Source of the DNA: Mantamonas sphyraenae
Taxonomy: Eukaryota > CRuMs > Mantamonadidae
Direction: 5' to 3'
Assembly (NCBI GenBank): GCA_026936335.1
Contig: JAPMXV010000030.1
Coordinates: 186,001-250,000, forward strand
DNA: 64,000 bases
Below are positions 42,101 to 54,444 of the stretch, one piece after another. How positions within the stretch are numbered: the first letter of the stretch is position 1; each line of letters opens with the position of its first letter. Both the position numbers and the translations under genes were made by a program. A model generated the notes under the pieces. That model was not told the DNA's origin. It made no database searches and was given only the letters and a program-made list of their open reading frames with translations.

Positions 42101-45100
42101 TCACCACCCCCACTGCCTCTCCTCACTCTTCCTCACCGCCGCCGACCCTGCCTGCGTCACACTCTCCGTAAACACCGCGTGCACCTTGATCCACGGCGTC
42201 ACCCTCGTCCTGTTCCTCGACGCCACCACCGCCATCACCACCACACTCACCGTCATCGCACACACAAACCCCAGCCCCAACGCCACCTCTGCCCCGCTCC
42301 CCTCCACCGTCCCATCCAGCAGCATCCACGACACCACCGACGACCACAACGCCACCCCGAGCAGCCCCAGCCGCAGCACATTCAACCACGCCAGCGCAGA
42401 CGGACGCCTCAGCGCAAGCACCACCATCGCCACACACACCGCCGTGTGTGCCGTCTGAAACACAACCACATACTGCCCTCCGCCAAAGTACTCCACCACC
42501 GCCGCAAGCACAAACTTCAGCATCCCTCCACCCACAATCGTCGACGTCCGGAACCGCATGTCCAGCTTCCAGCTCCGCTTCTCGCTCCACACAATCCCCG
42601 TCAGCACTGCCATCGGCATATACACCAGAATGGCCAAGAACGCCACGCTCGCCAGCGCCAGATGTGTCCCCTCCCAGCACACCATCGTCGGCTCTGCATC
42701 CAGCACCGCCACGCCATTCCCGCCCCACGTGCACACCACTCCGCGCAGCAGTCCACGCGACACGGGCAACAACAGCACCGCGTTCACTTCTGCCAGCCCA
42801 TTCCACGTGTCCACCTCCCGTCCACACACACGGTACCGCCCGTGCAGCTCCAGCAGCGCACGCAACACAAACGCCGCCGTCACTGCAATCCAAAACGTCG
42901 CCCCCAGCGGCACATGCACATCAAACGCCACCAAATCCAGCGCAAACACGCCCAGCGCCTGCCGCACCTCCACACTCCACCTCGGCGTCGTCTCCACCGT
43001 CAGCTGCATCAGCTGCGCCACCTCCACACACACCGCCCCCAGCGCAGCCCAATTCGACACCGACCGCCACTTCACACGCCGCACAGGCAGCCGTATCACA
43101 CGGTCCAGCTCGCAGAACCGCACCGCCACAAGCACCGCCGTGCCCAGCAGCAGAAAGAACAGCAGCGTGATCACAAACGACAGCATCGGCCCCTGCCCAC
43201 TCAACAACACAAGCGCAATCGCAAGCGCCACAAACACCACATCCATCCCCACCAGCGTCTGTCTGCTCGGCGTACGCCCCAGAAACCAAAACGGGATCAC
43301 CAGCGACCGCGGACGGTGGTCGTCTGTGTGCACCGTCAGCTGTGGCGGAAGCGTAGCCATCTCCACAGGCCGTTTCACCATGGCATTGTGCCGCAGATCC
43401 AGCTCCGTCAACGCAAGGTGCTCGTTGCTACGGATCCCAGCCACCAGTTCCCGCACAGCCTGCCCGTCCAGCGCATTGTGCGACAGATCCAACGACCGCA
43501 GACTGCGGTTGTGCTCCAGACTCTTGGCCAGCACACGCGCACCCGTTGCACGGATCTCGTTGTGAGCAAGCACAAGCTCTCGCAGACGCTGCGTCACCTT
43601 GAGCGCGTGCTGAAAGTGCTCCATCGCCTCGCACGTCAGCCTGTTGTGTGACAGATCCACCTGCGTCAGGCTTCCGCTGTCCGAAAAGATGTCCTTCAGC
43701 ACCGTTGCGCTTGCGTCCCCGAGCAGGTTTCCGCTCAGGTTCAGCGTACGCACGCTCTTGTTTGTACGCAGCACATCCGCAAGCAGCGACAGACGCACCA
43801 TGTTTGTGTGCTTCGTGTGCCGCAGCGCACCTCGCTCCGTCTCCATACGACGCATCCGCGCGCGTTCCAACGCATCCAACCCCGCCTGCATCGCCACTCC
43901 CTTCACTCCAGCCCCTTCCTCCGACCCATCCGTCGTCGTTTCCACCTCTCCGTCCTCCCCAGCCGTCCGATGCGCAGCCAGCCGCTCCTGCGCCTGCGAA
44001 ATGCTCGTCCGCCGCATGTCCAGCCCAGCCATCGCCGCTGCAAGCGACGAGTCCATCCGATCGCGCGTCCCCGTACGTGTGGCACGCGCTCGTGGACGCT
44101 CTCGATCGCGTCCACGCCGCCGCCCCGGTCTTCCTCTCGCCTCCACTTCCTCTCCTTTTCCCTCTTTCCCCTCCTCCCCGTCTTCTCCTACCTCCTCCTC
44201 TTCCTCCTCCTCCTCCCCTTCCTTCTCCTTCCCGCCCCGTACCTCCACGCTGTAGTCCAAATCGGTCACTTCGCCACGTCGCAGACTGCCCACATCGACA
44301 ATCTCCCCTGGACCCAACACCACCTTTTCCAGACACGTGTGCTCAGCCACCGCCTTGCCCAGTGCACGCAGCTCTGTGCATGCCTCCAACAGACGCAGGC
44401 CAACCATCCTCAGTTCCACCAGCGACTGGTTCGCCTCCAACGCCGTGGCCAGCACACCACACGCAAGCGGCCCAAAGTTGGTGTGCGACACATCCAAATG
44501 CGTCACTGCACACATCCCACTCGCCAGGAAGCCAAACAGTCCGTGTGCTTTGTCTCCGTGCAGACACTCGCCACGCACAGACACACGCGTCACCTGCGGA
44601 CTGTTTGCAAGCACCTCGGCCAGAAACGTCATCTCGTGCACCGTCATCACGCCCTCCTCGTCACGTATGTCGAATGCGTCTGTGTCCCTGCGCACCAACC
44701 CAAGCACATTCAGCCACACGCTGTCCACACGCACCTGCTCCAGCGTGTTGGACGCAAGCAGGCCACGCGCAAGCTCACATGCAATGTCTGCGCTCATGCC
44801 AGGGTTCCCGCCCACGTCCAAGCGCACCAGCGCCGTCTGCTCCGCCACCACCGCACACACCTGCCTGAGCTGCTTGTGTGTCAGCCCAAGCTGAGCCAAC
44901 CCAAGCTCACGCAAAGGCAGCGCAGACACAGCTGTGCACAGCTCCGACACATTCCGTGTGCTCAGTGCGTTGTAGCCCACGTCCAGCGTGTGCAGCGATT
45001 CGCACATCTCCACCCCGCTCACAAGCACCTCTCCAGACGCCTCGCCCAGCTCATTGTGGTCCACACGCAGGCTCTCCAGGCGGCCTCTGTGCAGCAGTTG

Positions 45101-48100
45101 CCGCAGATGCGTCACCAGTCCTCCGTCGCTGATGCTGTTCTTGCCCAGATCCACATGGGTGATGTGCGTCTGGTCCTGCAGCGATTCCAGCAGCACCAGC
45201 GCGCCCACGTCGCCCACGCCGTTCTCACGCAGACGCACTTGCTTCAAGTAGGCACACGCAGGCGCCAGGGCGGCCACAAAAACGCAGCCGCGGTCGCCCA
45301 GCTCCGCGCCGTCCAGCACAATCTCGTCCGACAGACTGTTGACAATCTGCGCCACAGGGATCGGCACGCGATCCGACGTCAGATACAGCGCATCCACCTT
45401 GCACTTGCGTGCAGCCAGCAGCTGGCCGGCCGTGTGTGCCGCGTCCAGCCCAAATGGGTTGTCGTGCACGTCCAACACACGCAACGCACGCACGCCCGCC
45501 ACACTCTGCGCCAGACGCACCATGCCCTTGTTTTCAATCTCGTTGCCTGCAAGATACACCTCGTGCAGTCTATCACACGTCTGCAACACGAGCGCAATCG
45601 CTTCGGCCCCCTTGTCTCGCAGCAGGTTGTTGCTCAGGTCCAACTTGGTCACCGTCTCGTTGTGGAACAGGGCGCCTGCAAGCAGCCTTGCGCTCTGGTA
45701 GTCCACAAAGTTGTCCTTCAGACGCACCGTGTGCACCTTTGTGCCTCCTTCCCCGCTCAGCACACGTGCGAGCATGGTCACCTCGGCCGCATTCACGTCC
45801 AGTGCCGTCCAGTCCAGCACACCACCCTTGACCTGTGTCGACGTGTGCAACGCCTGCAGGTTGATTTGCACCGACATGCGCAGCTGCAGCAGCGACCTGT
45901 TTTGCAGCAGCGATTGCGAAAGCGCAATCCCCGTCGCAAGGCCCAGGTCCATCCCGCTCAGGTCCAGAAGCTGCAACATGGCATTGTCGCCCATTGCCTG
46001 GCCAATCACCTGTCCGCCCGAATCGTTCAGTAGGTTGTTGCTCAGATCCAGCGCAACCAGCGTGCTGTTCTCTCTCAGCAGTTCCGCCACGTGCGCCGCA
46101 CCCACACTCGTGATTTGGTTGTTCGCCAGCACCAGCGTGTGTACAGACGCACACGTTTTTTCACACACCCACCACCACCGCAAGGTCTGCGTTGTGCACA
46201 CTCGTGCCGCTCAGGTCCACCACAGGCGACGCCCCCGAACGCCACGCCGCCGGCGTCACGTCGCAGTTCAGCGACACAAGCTCCAACGTACTGTTGCGTT
46301 CCACACACTGCTTCCACGCAAGGCCCACCTCGTCGCTGCGACACCGCGGGTTGTTGCGCAGAATCACCCTCCGTGTCACTGTGTTGGACTCCATCGCATG
46401 CGCCAATGCAACCAGCCCGCCCTCGTGGATGTCGTTGTGGCTCAGGTCCACAGACAACAGCGCCAGTTGGTTGTCCGCCAGCATCGTCGCAAGCACCTGT
46501 GCACCGCGGTCGTCCAGCCGGCATCCCGCCATCTTCAGACCGTTCACCGCGTGCAGATTCCCCATGCGCAGCAGACCACACAAGAACGCCACCTCGTTGG
46601 CACGTATCTTTTCGGGGCAAAACACATCCAGAGGCTGCGGCTTTGTCAGGCCACGCAGGAACGCAAGGTCGTAGTCTGCCTTCCACGAAACCAGCCGCAC
46701 CGACGTCTTCTGGCCCAGCTCACATCCCAGCAACCACGCAAGTCCTTCGCTCACCTTGTGGCACCCTCCCAGGTGCACTTCTGTCAGCGTGTAGTTGTTT
46801 GCCAGCGCACGCACCAGCTCGTGGCCCAGGTGGTCGTCCACCACCGCCTCGCTCCCGTCCGTATTGTACAATCCGGCCACCGCCTCGGCACCCAGGTCCA
46901 GCTCTGTGGTGCTGTTGCTGGCCACGTCTGCCACCGCTGCCTCCAAGTATCCGTCACTGTGCTCCTGCTTCGGCCCGCTCAGCGTAATCTCAAACAGTTT
47001 CGGCCGCAGTTCGCCAAACTGCCGCAACTGCCGCTGCAACTCATGCTCCAATTGCCGCTGCTTCTTTTCCAGCTCTTCCAGCGACCCGCTGCTCGCGTCC
47101 ATGTGACGCCCCAGCTTCCCATGCACGTGTCGCAGCAGTGCAGGGAACGAGTCGTGCGCATACTCGTTCTGCTTGAGCTCAATCACCAGCGGACGGCGCA
47201 CTACTTCGTCCGTGTCCCGTCGTTCTGCTGCCCCATGCGATCTCTGTACACTCGACGATCGCTTTGCGGCCACGCTCGCTCCTCGCCTCGGCGGCGACCG
47301 TTGTCCTCCCTCCCCGCTCACGTCACTCCGGTCGCTTCTGTCGCTCCGATCGCTTCCGTGAGACAACACCATGTCCAGCGTGGCCGACGGCGGCGGCGCC
47401 CCGGGACTCTTCAACCCGTGAGCACTCGGAGGCGGCGGTTTGCTGATCAGCGACGCTTTGCGACGTGCCTGCTGCTTCCGCATCGTCACCACCTTGGCCG
47501 ACGACACAGCCTGCAACGGTGACCGTGGCTCAGGCACACCCATTGCCTGTGCTTGCAGGTGGCTGCTGTTGCCTCCTCCTGCAGCCAGTGTCTTGCGGCG
47601 TCCTGGCGACTGCAGCCCATCCATCCCTGCCCCTGCGCCGCCCACATCCCTGTGCGACGCACTGCGTGTCAGGTTCTGCTTCCGCTGCATCATCATGTCC
47701 TTGATGTCCTTGGCCGTCTTGACATTGCGCAGCACAGACGGCAGGCTCGGCGGGGGCGGACGTGCAAGTCCTCCAGCAGACGCCACGCTGCTGCTGCCTG
47801 CGTTGCTGCTTGCATGCGACGAGGATGCACGTCGCAGACTTGTGCGTCCCTGAGGCAAAAGGTTCTCGTCCAGGCTCTGGGTGGGCATCAGCAGGTCTGG
47901 AATCGGCGTGCTTGCCTCCCGTTTGCTGCTGAACGGATTGTCCGCCTCGCTGCGACGTGTTGCAGGCGTGCTCTCGCCCGTCTCTCCACCTTCCCTGCTT
48001 CCCCGCGGACTGAACCGCTTGGGCGCCATCATCATGGGTGACACCGAACGCGCAGACGTCTCTGTGGGCGCCTGGTCGTCGTCGCTCGGCGCAGAGACCG

Positions 48101-48995
48101 TTGACGTGGACGGTTTCAACAGCGCCTGCTCCTCGCCATGGTCCTTGCCACCGCCCATCAGCCGCCTCGGCTGCTCCTCGGGCGATGAATGCTCCCCTTC
48201 CTCCGGTTGTTCTTCTTCGATCGAATCCTGTACATGGTTTTTACGTGGCGACGCAAACTTCAGCACGTTGCTCAGCCGCGTCAGCGACGAGTTGACCGCA
48301 TCGATCTTCATCGGGCCCTCGTCCGTCGACGATTCGTCGTCGCTCGACACCCTCCGCCTGCGTATCCGCCTTTGGTGGTCCCTCTCGCGAGACTTCGGCG
48401 TGTTTGGTCCTGCGGTGGGCGAAACCTGCTCCGTCGCCTCCTCCAGGCTCAGTGACGGCTTGGGCGGTTCCCATCCGCTGCCCAGGCCTTCCTGTGCCCC
48501 CTGTGAAATCGGCCTGCTTGACGGCGTCGTCGGCACCTCCACGGGAGACGCAGGCGCGCTGCTCTGAGATCGTGGCGACACAGCTCCCGCAGGCATCAAC
48601 GCTTGCACAGCCGCCACTTGCGTGCGCATCGACCGCGGCTTACGCGGCGGCTTCACGCTGCTGCGCCCACCCGATGGCTTGCTTCCCTTGTTGCCCTTGT
48701 TGTTGCTGCTGCCGTTGCTGTTGCTGTTGCTGTTGCTGCCCTTGTTTGTCCTCCCGTTGTCCAGCGCCGCCACCGCTTGCACTGCCCCAAACGCCCTGCT
48801 CAGTGCCGCCGTGTTGCCCTTCTTTTCCTTGGGCGGCTTTGCCCTCCGCCCTCGCCGGCTTCCGTTCCCTCGGCCCTCCTTTTTGTCCTTCTCCTTCTCC
48901 TTGTCCTTCTCCTTCGCCGTGCTGGAAGACAAAAAGTCGTCCAGAGACGGCGCAGGCAGACTCATTCGACACGCGCAGATTCCTTTGTCTCCCAT
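42101..48995 (-). CDS. Giant LRR receptor-like protein with multi-pass membrane C-terminus, frame-broken
   Basis: Two abutting frames: 48995-46161 (about 945 residues) and, in the next phase, about 46160 to 42101 (about 1355 residues). LRRs run across the junction (VVDLSGTSVHNADL then SVHTLVLANNQITS), so this is one gene of roughly 2300 residues with a one-base shift at GTGTGTGAAAAAAC. The N-terminal 600 residues are disordered, basic and Ser/Pro-rich. About 25 or more LRRs of the ribonuclease-inhibitor/NLRC3 type follow, e.g. LVALDLSNNLLNDSG and LRSLDLSHNALDGQ, interrupted by an acidic Glu-rich insert near 44200. The last 440 residues contain about ten hydrophobic helices (VVFVALAIALVLLSG, VITLLFFLLLGTAVLV, …), with no recognised channel filter or cyclase domain. 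No NACHT or TIR is seen. ATG 48965 is an alternative start. Sensor or membrane scaffold by architecture only. Confidence 0.65.
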
Positions 48996-49073
48996 CGTGC
49001 AACTCAAAACACACGCTGTGCTTCATTCATTCCGCAATCCACACGTGCCCCCCTGTGTCCTCCCCGTTCTCTC

Positions 49074-49665
49074 TCAGCTGCTCGCCTCCACCTCGACGGG
49101 CTCCACCTTTTGCCGCTTCTGATCCGGTTCTTGCCCGCCCTCCCCGTCCATACCCTCCACACTCACGCTTCCGTTCTTGCTCTCGTCCTCCTGCTTCCCA
49201 CCCTGCCTTGCTTCCTGCGCCGCTGCCTCCTCTGCTGGCGACTGTGTCCTCTGCGCGTCTGCGCCGCTCTTTGCCGCTGCAGGCTCGCCGCCTTTCTCCG
49301 CCCCACTCGTTGCCTCCTCCTGCTCCCGCTCCCTCTTTACCCTCTTTTCATGCTCCTCAGCCTGCAGCAGCAACCATGCCTGGTCCACAACCGCGGCCAG
49401 CTCTGCAGCCACGCGACATGTCGCCGTGTGTGGTGCACGCCCCTCCCGCGTGTCAGATCAACCCCTACCTCCCGCTCCCCCACACCATGCCCTCCTTTCC
49501 CACCCACTCACCTGTCGTGCGCACCCACTGGCGCACTCGAATATGTCCATTGTCCACCCATTTCCGCTCCCAGCGGTGCACCGGTGCGCGCTTCTCCCCT
49601 CCGTTCTCCTGCCGCGCACGCGCGTGCTTCTGTCGAATCTTGAGCCTCTTTGCACGTGTTGACAT
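49074..49665 (-). CDS. BCL7-like SWI/SNF accessory subunit
   Basis: Exons 49665-49512 and 49402-49074; donor gtgagt, acceptor ctgcag; 160 residues. The BCL7 signature lies at residues 29-51, HRWERKWVDNGHIRVRQWV, matching [20 protein letters not shown] of the animal family in spacing of Trp, Lys and Val. The remainder is acidic/basic low-complexity with Glu, Ala and Gln, as usual for the family. BCL7 proteins bind the nucleosome acidic patch within BAF complexes. The N-terminus (MSTRAKRLKIRQKH) is also basic, as in the animal proteins. Nuclear localisation is expected. Confidence 0.75.
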
Positions 49666-49777
49666 GTCGCTCGCCTCTGTCTTTCCCTCTCCGCTCCTGG
49701 ACGGCCCCTTGACCCTTGCGCTCTCGAGAAAAAACCCTGGCTTCCATTGCGCTGTGCCACACACACACACACACACG

Positions 49778-50641
49778 TCACCACACCATGCCCACCACGC
49801 TCGCCATCACACACGACGTCACCACAGCCGTCACCAGATTCACCTGGTGGTTGTCCAGCACGTTCCAGCCCGTGACTCGTGTCACGTTCTTGTGCGCTCC
49901 GCTCTCATCATACGTCACCCGGTTGGCCTTGGGATCCCATCCGGTGTACTGAAGCGTGGCACCCAACACAGAGTCCAGCACAGAGCCCAGCGTGCCAGCC
50001 ACCAGACCCACAAGCACCAGCTGCGCCTGCAACCCTGCTCCAGGACCACTCACCGTCCACATGCCACACACGGCAAACACAACGCCCACAAACAGCCCGC
50101 CGGCTGCAGATCCCAGCGTGCCCATCACCGTCACGCCTCCGTTTGTCCCGTGCGGCACCTCTGCCCACGTCAGGATGTGTCGCGGCTTGCTGCTGCTCAG
50201 AATCCCAATCTCGCTCGCCCACGTGTCGCCACACATGCACGCATAGTTTGCCAGAAAGCCCACCAGCAGCCAACTCGCCACGGGGTCCTCAGCATAGTCC
50301 ACGGCCACGTCGTCCGCGCCCACACGCCAAACAAACGCCACGCACAGCAGCGTGGCAAATCCGCCGTTGCTCAACACCTGCACCCAGTTGCGCTGCCCAC
50401 CCTCCTGAAACTCTGCCTCACGCTTCGCCTTTGTCTCCAACCCCATCTTGGTCAGCTTGGACGACGAAAAGAAAAACGCCAGCAGCGTGATCCCAAACCG
50501 CGCCCCGGCACAGAACGTCACAAAGCCCACCACCACAGCCGCCAACGCCCCACTCTTGTTCAAACTCCCGCGTTTGTACCCCCTCACAGCCACCCCGGCC
50601 GCCATCAGTGCTGCAACCACGCCGCGCAACACCGGTATCAT
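49778..50641 (-). CDS. TMEM19: TMEM19/DUF92 multi-pass membrane protein
   Basis: Single exon, 287 residues, ATG 50641. Six to seven hydrophobic segments. Family-specific stretches are SLNKSGALAAVVVGF, GITLLAFFFSSSKLTKMG (a conserved FFxxSSKxTK motif), YACMCGDTWASEIG and GTNGGVTVMGTLGSAAGG. The DUF92 family also includes VTE6, the phytyl-phosphate kinase of plants and cyanobacteria, with the CGDTWASEIG motif as the proposed active region. The function of TMEM19 itself is poorly known; a CTP-dependent lipid kinase is a reasonable guess. Length and motif order fit the animal protein. Confidence 0.88.
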   Translation of the reverse strand: MIPVLRGVVAALMAAGVAVRGYKRGSLNKSGALAAVVVGFVTFCAGARFGITLLAFFFSSSKLTKMGLETKAKREAEFQEGGQRNWVQVLSNGGFATLLCVAFVWRVGADDVAVDYAEDPVASWLLVGFLANYACMCGDTWASEIGILSSSKPRHILTWAEVPHGTNGGVTVMGTLGSAAGGLFVGVVFAVCGMWTVSGPGAGLQAQLVLVGLVAGTLGSVLDSVLGATLQYTGWDPKANRVTYDESGAHKNVTRVTGWNVLDNHQVNLVTAVVTSCVMASVVGMVW

Positions 50642-50712
50642 TGGTCGATTTCTTTATGTTTTGCTTGGACAACGCCACGCGGTTGAACCCACTCCTTCAC
50701 CCACCCACCCAT

Positions 50713-51548
50713 TCACCCACTGCTGCTGCTGCTCTCTTGCTCCACTCCACGCACGGGCAGCCCGTACTGCTCCAGCAGCGCACTCGTGTCAAACAGCACT
50801 CCTTCCAGCGGTTCCCACTCTGGCAAGGGCACGGCTGCCTTTTCCTGCTGCTCATTCTTGCTGCTAAACAGGCTCCCAAACCCTTTAAACTTCTTCTTGA
50901 TCGTCCGCATCGAGTACGCACGCTCTGTCGACGCCACCCGGTCCTCCAGAGCCGTCACCGACCGCTGCACAGTCAGCACGATCTCCTATGCATCCACATC
51001 CACACACACACACACACACACAAACATTCCACATGGTCCATCCACACGCCCCACCCCCCGCGGTGTCAATGCCCAAGTCACACAGCCCGCAGCCCCACGT
51101 CCCTCCATTTCCCCCCACCCCTCTAAACACCTTCTCGTCCCCCCTCTCCCCCCTCTCTCCCCCCCCTCCCCCACAACTCACCTCCAGCTTGTCAATAACC
51201 ATATACGCCTGAGCCACCTCCGCGGCCTTCTCCTTCAACGCCACAAGATGCACCTCGCGCGTCTGCTTCTCATCGTCCCGAATCATCTCCACCAACGACT
51301 GCATCTCATCCATCCGCGTCAACAGATTGTTCATCACCTCGTCCAAATACCCTTGCTTCCCTGCGTGTCAGCCACAAACGCCGTCCTGAGCGCCCCGCTC
51401 CCCTCTCCCCCGTCTTCTCCCCGCCCACACCTACGTGCGTCGATACCAGCCGGTCCATGTTCAACAACACACTGTACTGCTCCGCCATCTCCTTCACCTG
51501 CGCCTCATCCGGCAGCGGAATCTTCCCGCCGCCCTCGTTCTCGTCCAT
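50713..51548 (-). CDS. BLOC1S4: BLOC-1 complex subunit 4 (cappuccino)
   Basis: Exons 51548-51435, 51355-51182 and 50985-50713; donors gtaggt and gtgagt; 186 residues. The acceptor of exon 2 (…gggaag) is the least certain join. The body is coiled coil: LLTRMDEMQSLVEMIRDD, EKAAEVAQAYMVIDKLE, VTALEDRVASTERAY, then KKFKGFGSLFSSK. These follow animal BLOC1S4 in order (LLARVDEF, KAAEMRRIYSRIDRLE, VPSLFSK). BLOC-1 sorts cargo from endosomes to lysosome-related organelles. The tail is poly-Ser. The endolysosomal context agrees with the TPC gene elsewhere in the window, although the genes are not linked. Confidence 0.75.
51001..51022. repeat. CA dinucleotide microsatellite in BLOC1S4 intron 2
   Basis: Eleven CA units on the plus strand (TG on the coding strand), 16 bp upstream of the exon 3 acceptor of the minus-strand BLOC1S4 gene. 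Confidence 0.9.
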
Positions 51549-51673
51549 TCTTCTGCTCCCACCCCGCACGGCCCACCTTCCCCCGCCCCTACACCGCACT
51601 CCGGCTCTCCTTCCCTTCCCCTCACCCATACGCCTACAAAACATTCAATCCCGTTCTTCATTCTCTGTTCATC

Positions 51674-52368
51674 TTAGAAGAAGCCCTTCTTCTCGGCCTT
51701 GTACTTAAAGTTCAGCCCGTAGTCCTTGGGCTTCTGCACAGCGTCCTTGGGCTCATCCACAAAGTAGTTGGTCCACCCTTGCCTCTCCAGGAACCGCGAC
51801 GCCTCCTCTGGCGAGTCAAACTTCAGCTGGAACAGCTGCTGGAACGGATCCGCACCGCTCGTCCAGCCCATCAACGGGTTCACCCACTTCTCCGTGTTGC
51901 CAAAGTCCAGCTTCCACTTCTGCATCACCCAACGCGTCGTGTGAGCTTGTGTCTCTCCCACACCCTCCTCCCTCCTCGTCCCACTCTCCCTGCCTCCATG
52001 CCCCACTCTCCCGCTCGCTGGCCTCCTTCCCTCCTGCGGAAATCACCCGCCGAGAGGGATTCTAGCATGCCGGCGGAAAAACCCACCTTGAACTTGCCAC
52101 GTCCACTCTGCATGGCCACCGGCGTCGGCCTGTAGATGCGCACGCGACGCTTCTCCATGTACTCTCGCGGGATGCCCGACACCCACGCCTCCTCCTTCGA
52201 CCCGTCCAGTGCAAGCGCGCTCGTCGACAGAGCCGACACCCGCTCCACCACGCCCGTCTGGCAAACGCCCACCAGGCCCGCAAGCACCGCGCTCACGCTG
52301 CTGCTGCTGCTACTGCTGCTGCTGCTGCTGACAATCCCGCTCTTGTTTCGCAGGGTACGCACAAACAT
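51674..52368 (-). CDS. NDUFS4: Mitochondrial complex I subunit NDUFS4
   Basis: Exons 52368-52087 and 51919-51674; donor gtgggt, acceptor gatgcag; 175 residues. The N-terminus MFVRTLRNKSGIV followed by a poly-Ser tract is a likely mitochondrial presequence. The NDUFS4 core is clear: VRIYRPTPVAMQSG, KWKLDFGNTEKWVNPLMGW, FDSPEEASRFLERQGW and the C-terminal YGLNFKYK. NDUFS4 is an 18-kDa accessory subunit of the N-module of NADH:ubiquinone oxidoreductase in the matrix. A complex I assembly factor (NUBPL) is 3.5 kb away. Its ATG is 68 bp from that of the EF-hand gene. Confidence 0.92.
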
Positions 52369-52436
52369 GCTCTCGTGCCACTTGGAACTGGCCGAGCACG
52401 CGCCGCGCCCCCCAACCCTTTCCACACTCGCCCCCC
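52369..52436. promoter_or_regulatory. Shared divergent promoter, 68 bp
   Basis: Sequence between the start codons of NDUFS4 (-) and the EF-hand gene (+); C-rich, no recognised motif. Confidence 0.45.
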
Positions 52437-53098
52437 ATGCGCCTCACTCAGCAGGAGATCGACGCATGCCGCGACGCCTTTGAAAAGTTTGACAAAGATG
52501 GCTCCGGCTCCATCGACGTCTGGGAGCTTCGTGCCATCCTCCAGTGTACGTCGCAGCCACACAACAATCCCCACACGCCCTCTCGACCCGCTTCCCTGCC
52601 GCCCACACTTACCCCCTCCATTCACACAACCACCCCACACGCATCCCTCTCCCCGCCACGCAGCCATGGGCCAGAACCCATCTGAGGAGGAGCTCTTCCA
52701 GATGATCAGCGAGGTCGACGAAGATGGCAGCGGCATGATTGGTGCGTAACGGCTAACCTTTCTTTGCCTCCCATCCCTGCACACACACGCCAGCCGCTCT
52801 TGTCACTGACTCTGCGCCATCCCCGCGTGTCTGCACAGAGTTTTCCGAGTTTCTCCAAGTCATCGAAGCACAAAAAGCCCAGAGCGACGGCGTCGAAGAC
52901 GAGCTCGACACTGTTGCCGCCTTTGTCGCCATGGGCGGCCACGAGGACAAGTCCGGCACCATCAGCTCCCAGAAGCTCATCAAAGTCATCCACGACTTTG
53001 AGCTCACCATCGACATTGAGCAGCTTATCCAGGAAACAGACACAGACGGCTCCGGTTTCATCGACTACGACGAGTTCAAGGCCATGATGAGCGACTGA
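52437..53098 (+). CDS. EF-hand calcium-binding protein, calmodulin superfamily
   Basis: Exons 52437-52545, 52664-52741 and 52839-53098; donors gtacgt and gtgcgt; 148 residues. Four EF-hands: loop 1 DKDGSGSIDVWE, loop 2 DEDGSGMIEFSE (assembled across intron 2), loop 3 HEDKSGTISSQK (divergent, His at position 1), loop 4 DTDGSGFIDYDE. Calmodulin-like linker ILQSMGQNPSEEEL. The order AFVAMGG…SG.IS…FELTIDIEQLI resembles flagellar calmodulin-like proteins such as outer-dynein-arm docking subunit DC3 more than calmodulin itself. Assignment to a specific family is uncertain; Ca2+ binding through loops 1, 2 and 4 is likely. Confidence 0.8.
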
Positions 53099-53148
53099 TC
53101 ACGTGCATTCCCTCCCCATTCGCCACTCCACCTCCCCCGCTTTCGTCT

Positions 53149-54444
53149 TCACTTGAACTCGCGGTTTGTCAGCACCTTGTCGGCCACCAGACTCCAAATG
53201 TACAGCGCAAACGTCACCCACTGCGACACAATCTTCACCCACATCGACACTGCAGACTGCGAGTCCAGCTTCAGCGCCTCTGCAGACCCGTCCAGCTTCC
53301 AGCTTGTCATCAGCATCGCCATGTACATCGATGCAAGTGCAAACGTCAGGTGGAAGAAGCCCATCACGTAGAAAAAGTTTGGCGAGCTCCTTTCCCCGCC
53401 GTACATGTCGTCGCCGTCGTTCACAAGGTCAAACGACTCCCCCTTGCTCGCTGCGCTCACTGCAGAGTACGCAAGCACAAACAGCGCCACCAGGCAGCCC
53501 ACAACAAGCTGGAATGTAGCCGCTGACCCGTTCAGGTTGATCTTGGAGCAACCCCACGCAGACGGCTGCGACATGATGCCGTTGAAGCACTGGTACGTCG
53601 TGTATACACTCACCACAGCCGCCGTCAGCAGCGCCCCGCGCTCGATGCGCAGCGACAGGTACGTCACGAGCAGCACCAACAGCAGCGTCACCGTGATGAA
53701 CGTTGCGTTGGCTCCACATCCCTCGTGCGGCACAAACCAGTCGTACTGCAGACCAATCCACACAAACACTCCCACGTACATCAGCAGCGCCACAACCACA
53801 ATGGCTCGCTGCTTGCTTTCGGCCACCCACCGCTCGTTCCACTCGTACGCAAAGTCGATCAGCAGCACAATCTGGATCAGAATAAACAGCCCAGACACAA
53901 TCTGTGCTATCTGCGCCCACACCACAAACGTCTCGTTCTTCACCAGGAACATCAGAAAGATAAACAACACCAGGTACAGCTGCTTCCACCACCAGCCCTG
54001 CGTCTGCACGTAGTTCCGCACCCCTTCGGGCACCCACTTCAGCGACAGCACCGCAAACGTCAAAAAGAACCACTGCGACCCCACTCCCTCGCGTCAGTGC
54101 CTCCCCTTTCACTCCCCGCCGTGGGAAAACAAACTCACAAACATCGCAAAGCTGATGCGAAACACAGCCACTTTCCCAGCGCAGTCTTCCGTTTCACACT
54201 CCTTCAGCGCTGTTGCCGCACCCGTGTCAGCATGCGCACATACATCCTCCTTGCATCATCACCACCACCACCGCAACCCACCTGCCAGAACAGGCCGCAG
54301 CCCGCCAGCGTAGTCCCGCAGAATCAGCGCCAGCAAAGACCCTTCAAAGAACAGTGCCGTCCACGCCAGCTTCACCTTGTGCGAACGAAACATCGTAAGC
54401 GCCTGCTCCGTGCGCTGCGACCGTCCAGCCAAGTTGTCCATCAT
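53149..54444 (-). CDS. SERINC/TMS1-family membrane protein
   Basis: Exons 54444-54282, 54209-54139 and 54072-53149; donors gtgggt and gtgagt; 385 residues. Diagnostic SERINC segments: FRISFAMF (exon 2 end), QIVLLIDFAYEWNERWV, the YTTYQCFNGI region (like YTMYLTWSA), FHLTFALASMYMAMLMTSW, SMWVKIVSQWVTFALYIWSLVAD, and the C-terminal LTNREFK. About ten membrane helices. SERINCs are lipid scramblase-like proteins of the plasma membrane and Golgi. The protein is shorter than animal SERINCs (about 450-470): the first helix and the Cys-rich N-terminus are missing, so an upstream exon cannot be excluded. With this start, the ATG overlaps that of the divergent gene. Confidence 0.85.

Noticed and set aside
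43808..46033. 741-residue plus-strand frame opposite the LRR gene
   Set aside because: Repeats follow the LRR period on the other strand; His/Gln/Arg-rich shadow.
46087..46160. Short intron bridging the two LRR frames
   Set aside because: A GT-AG pair exists but would delete the conserved TLVLANNQIT repeat segment.
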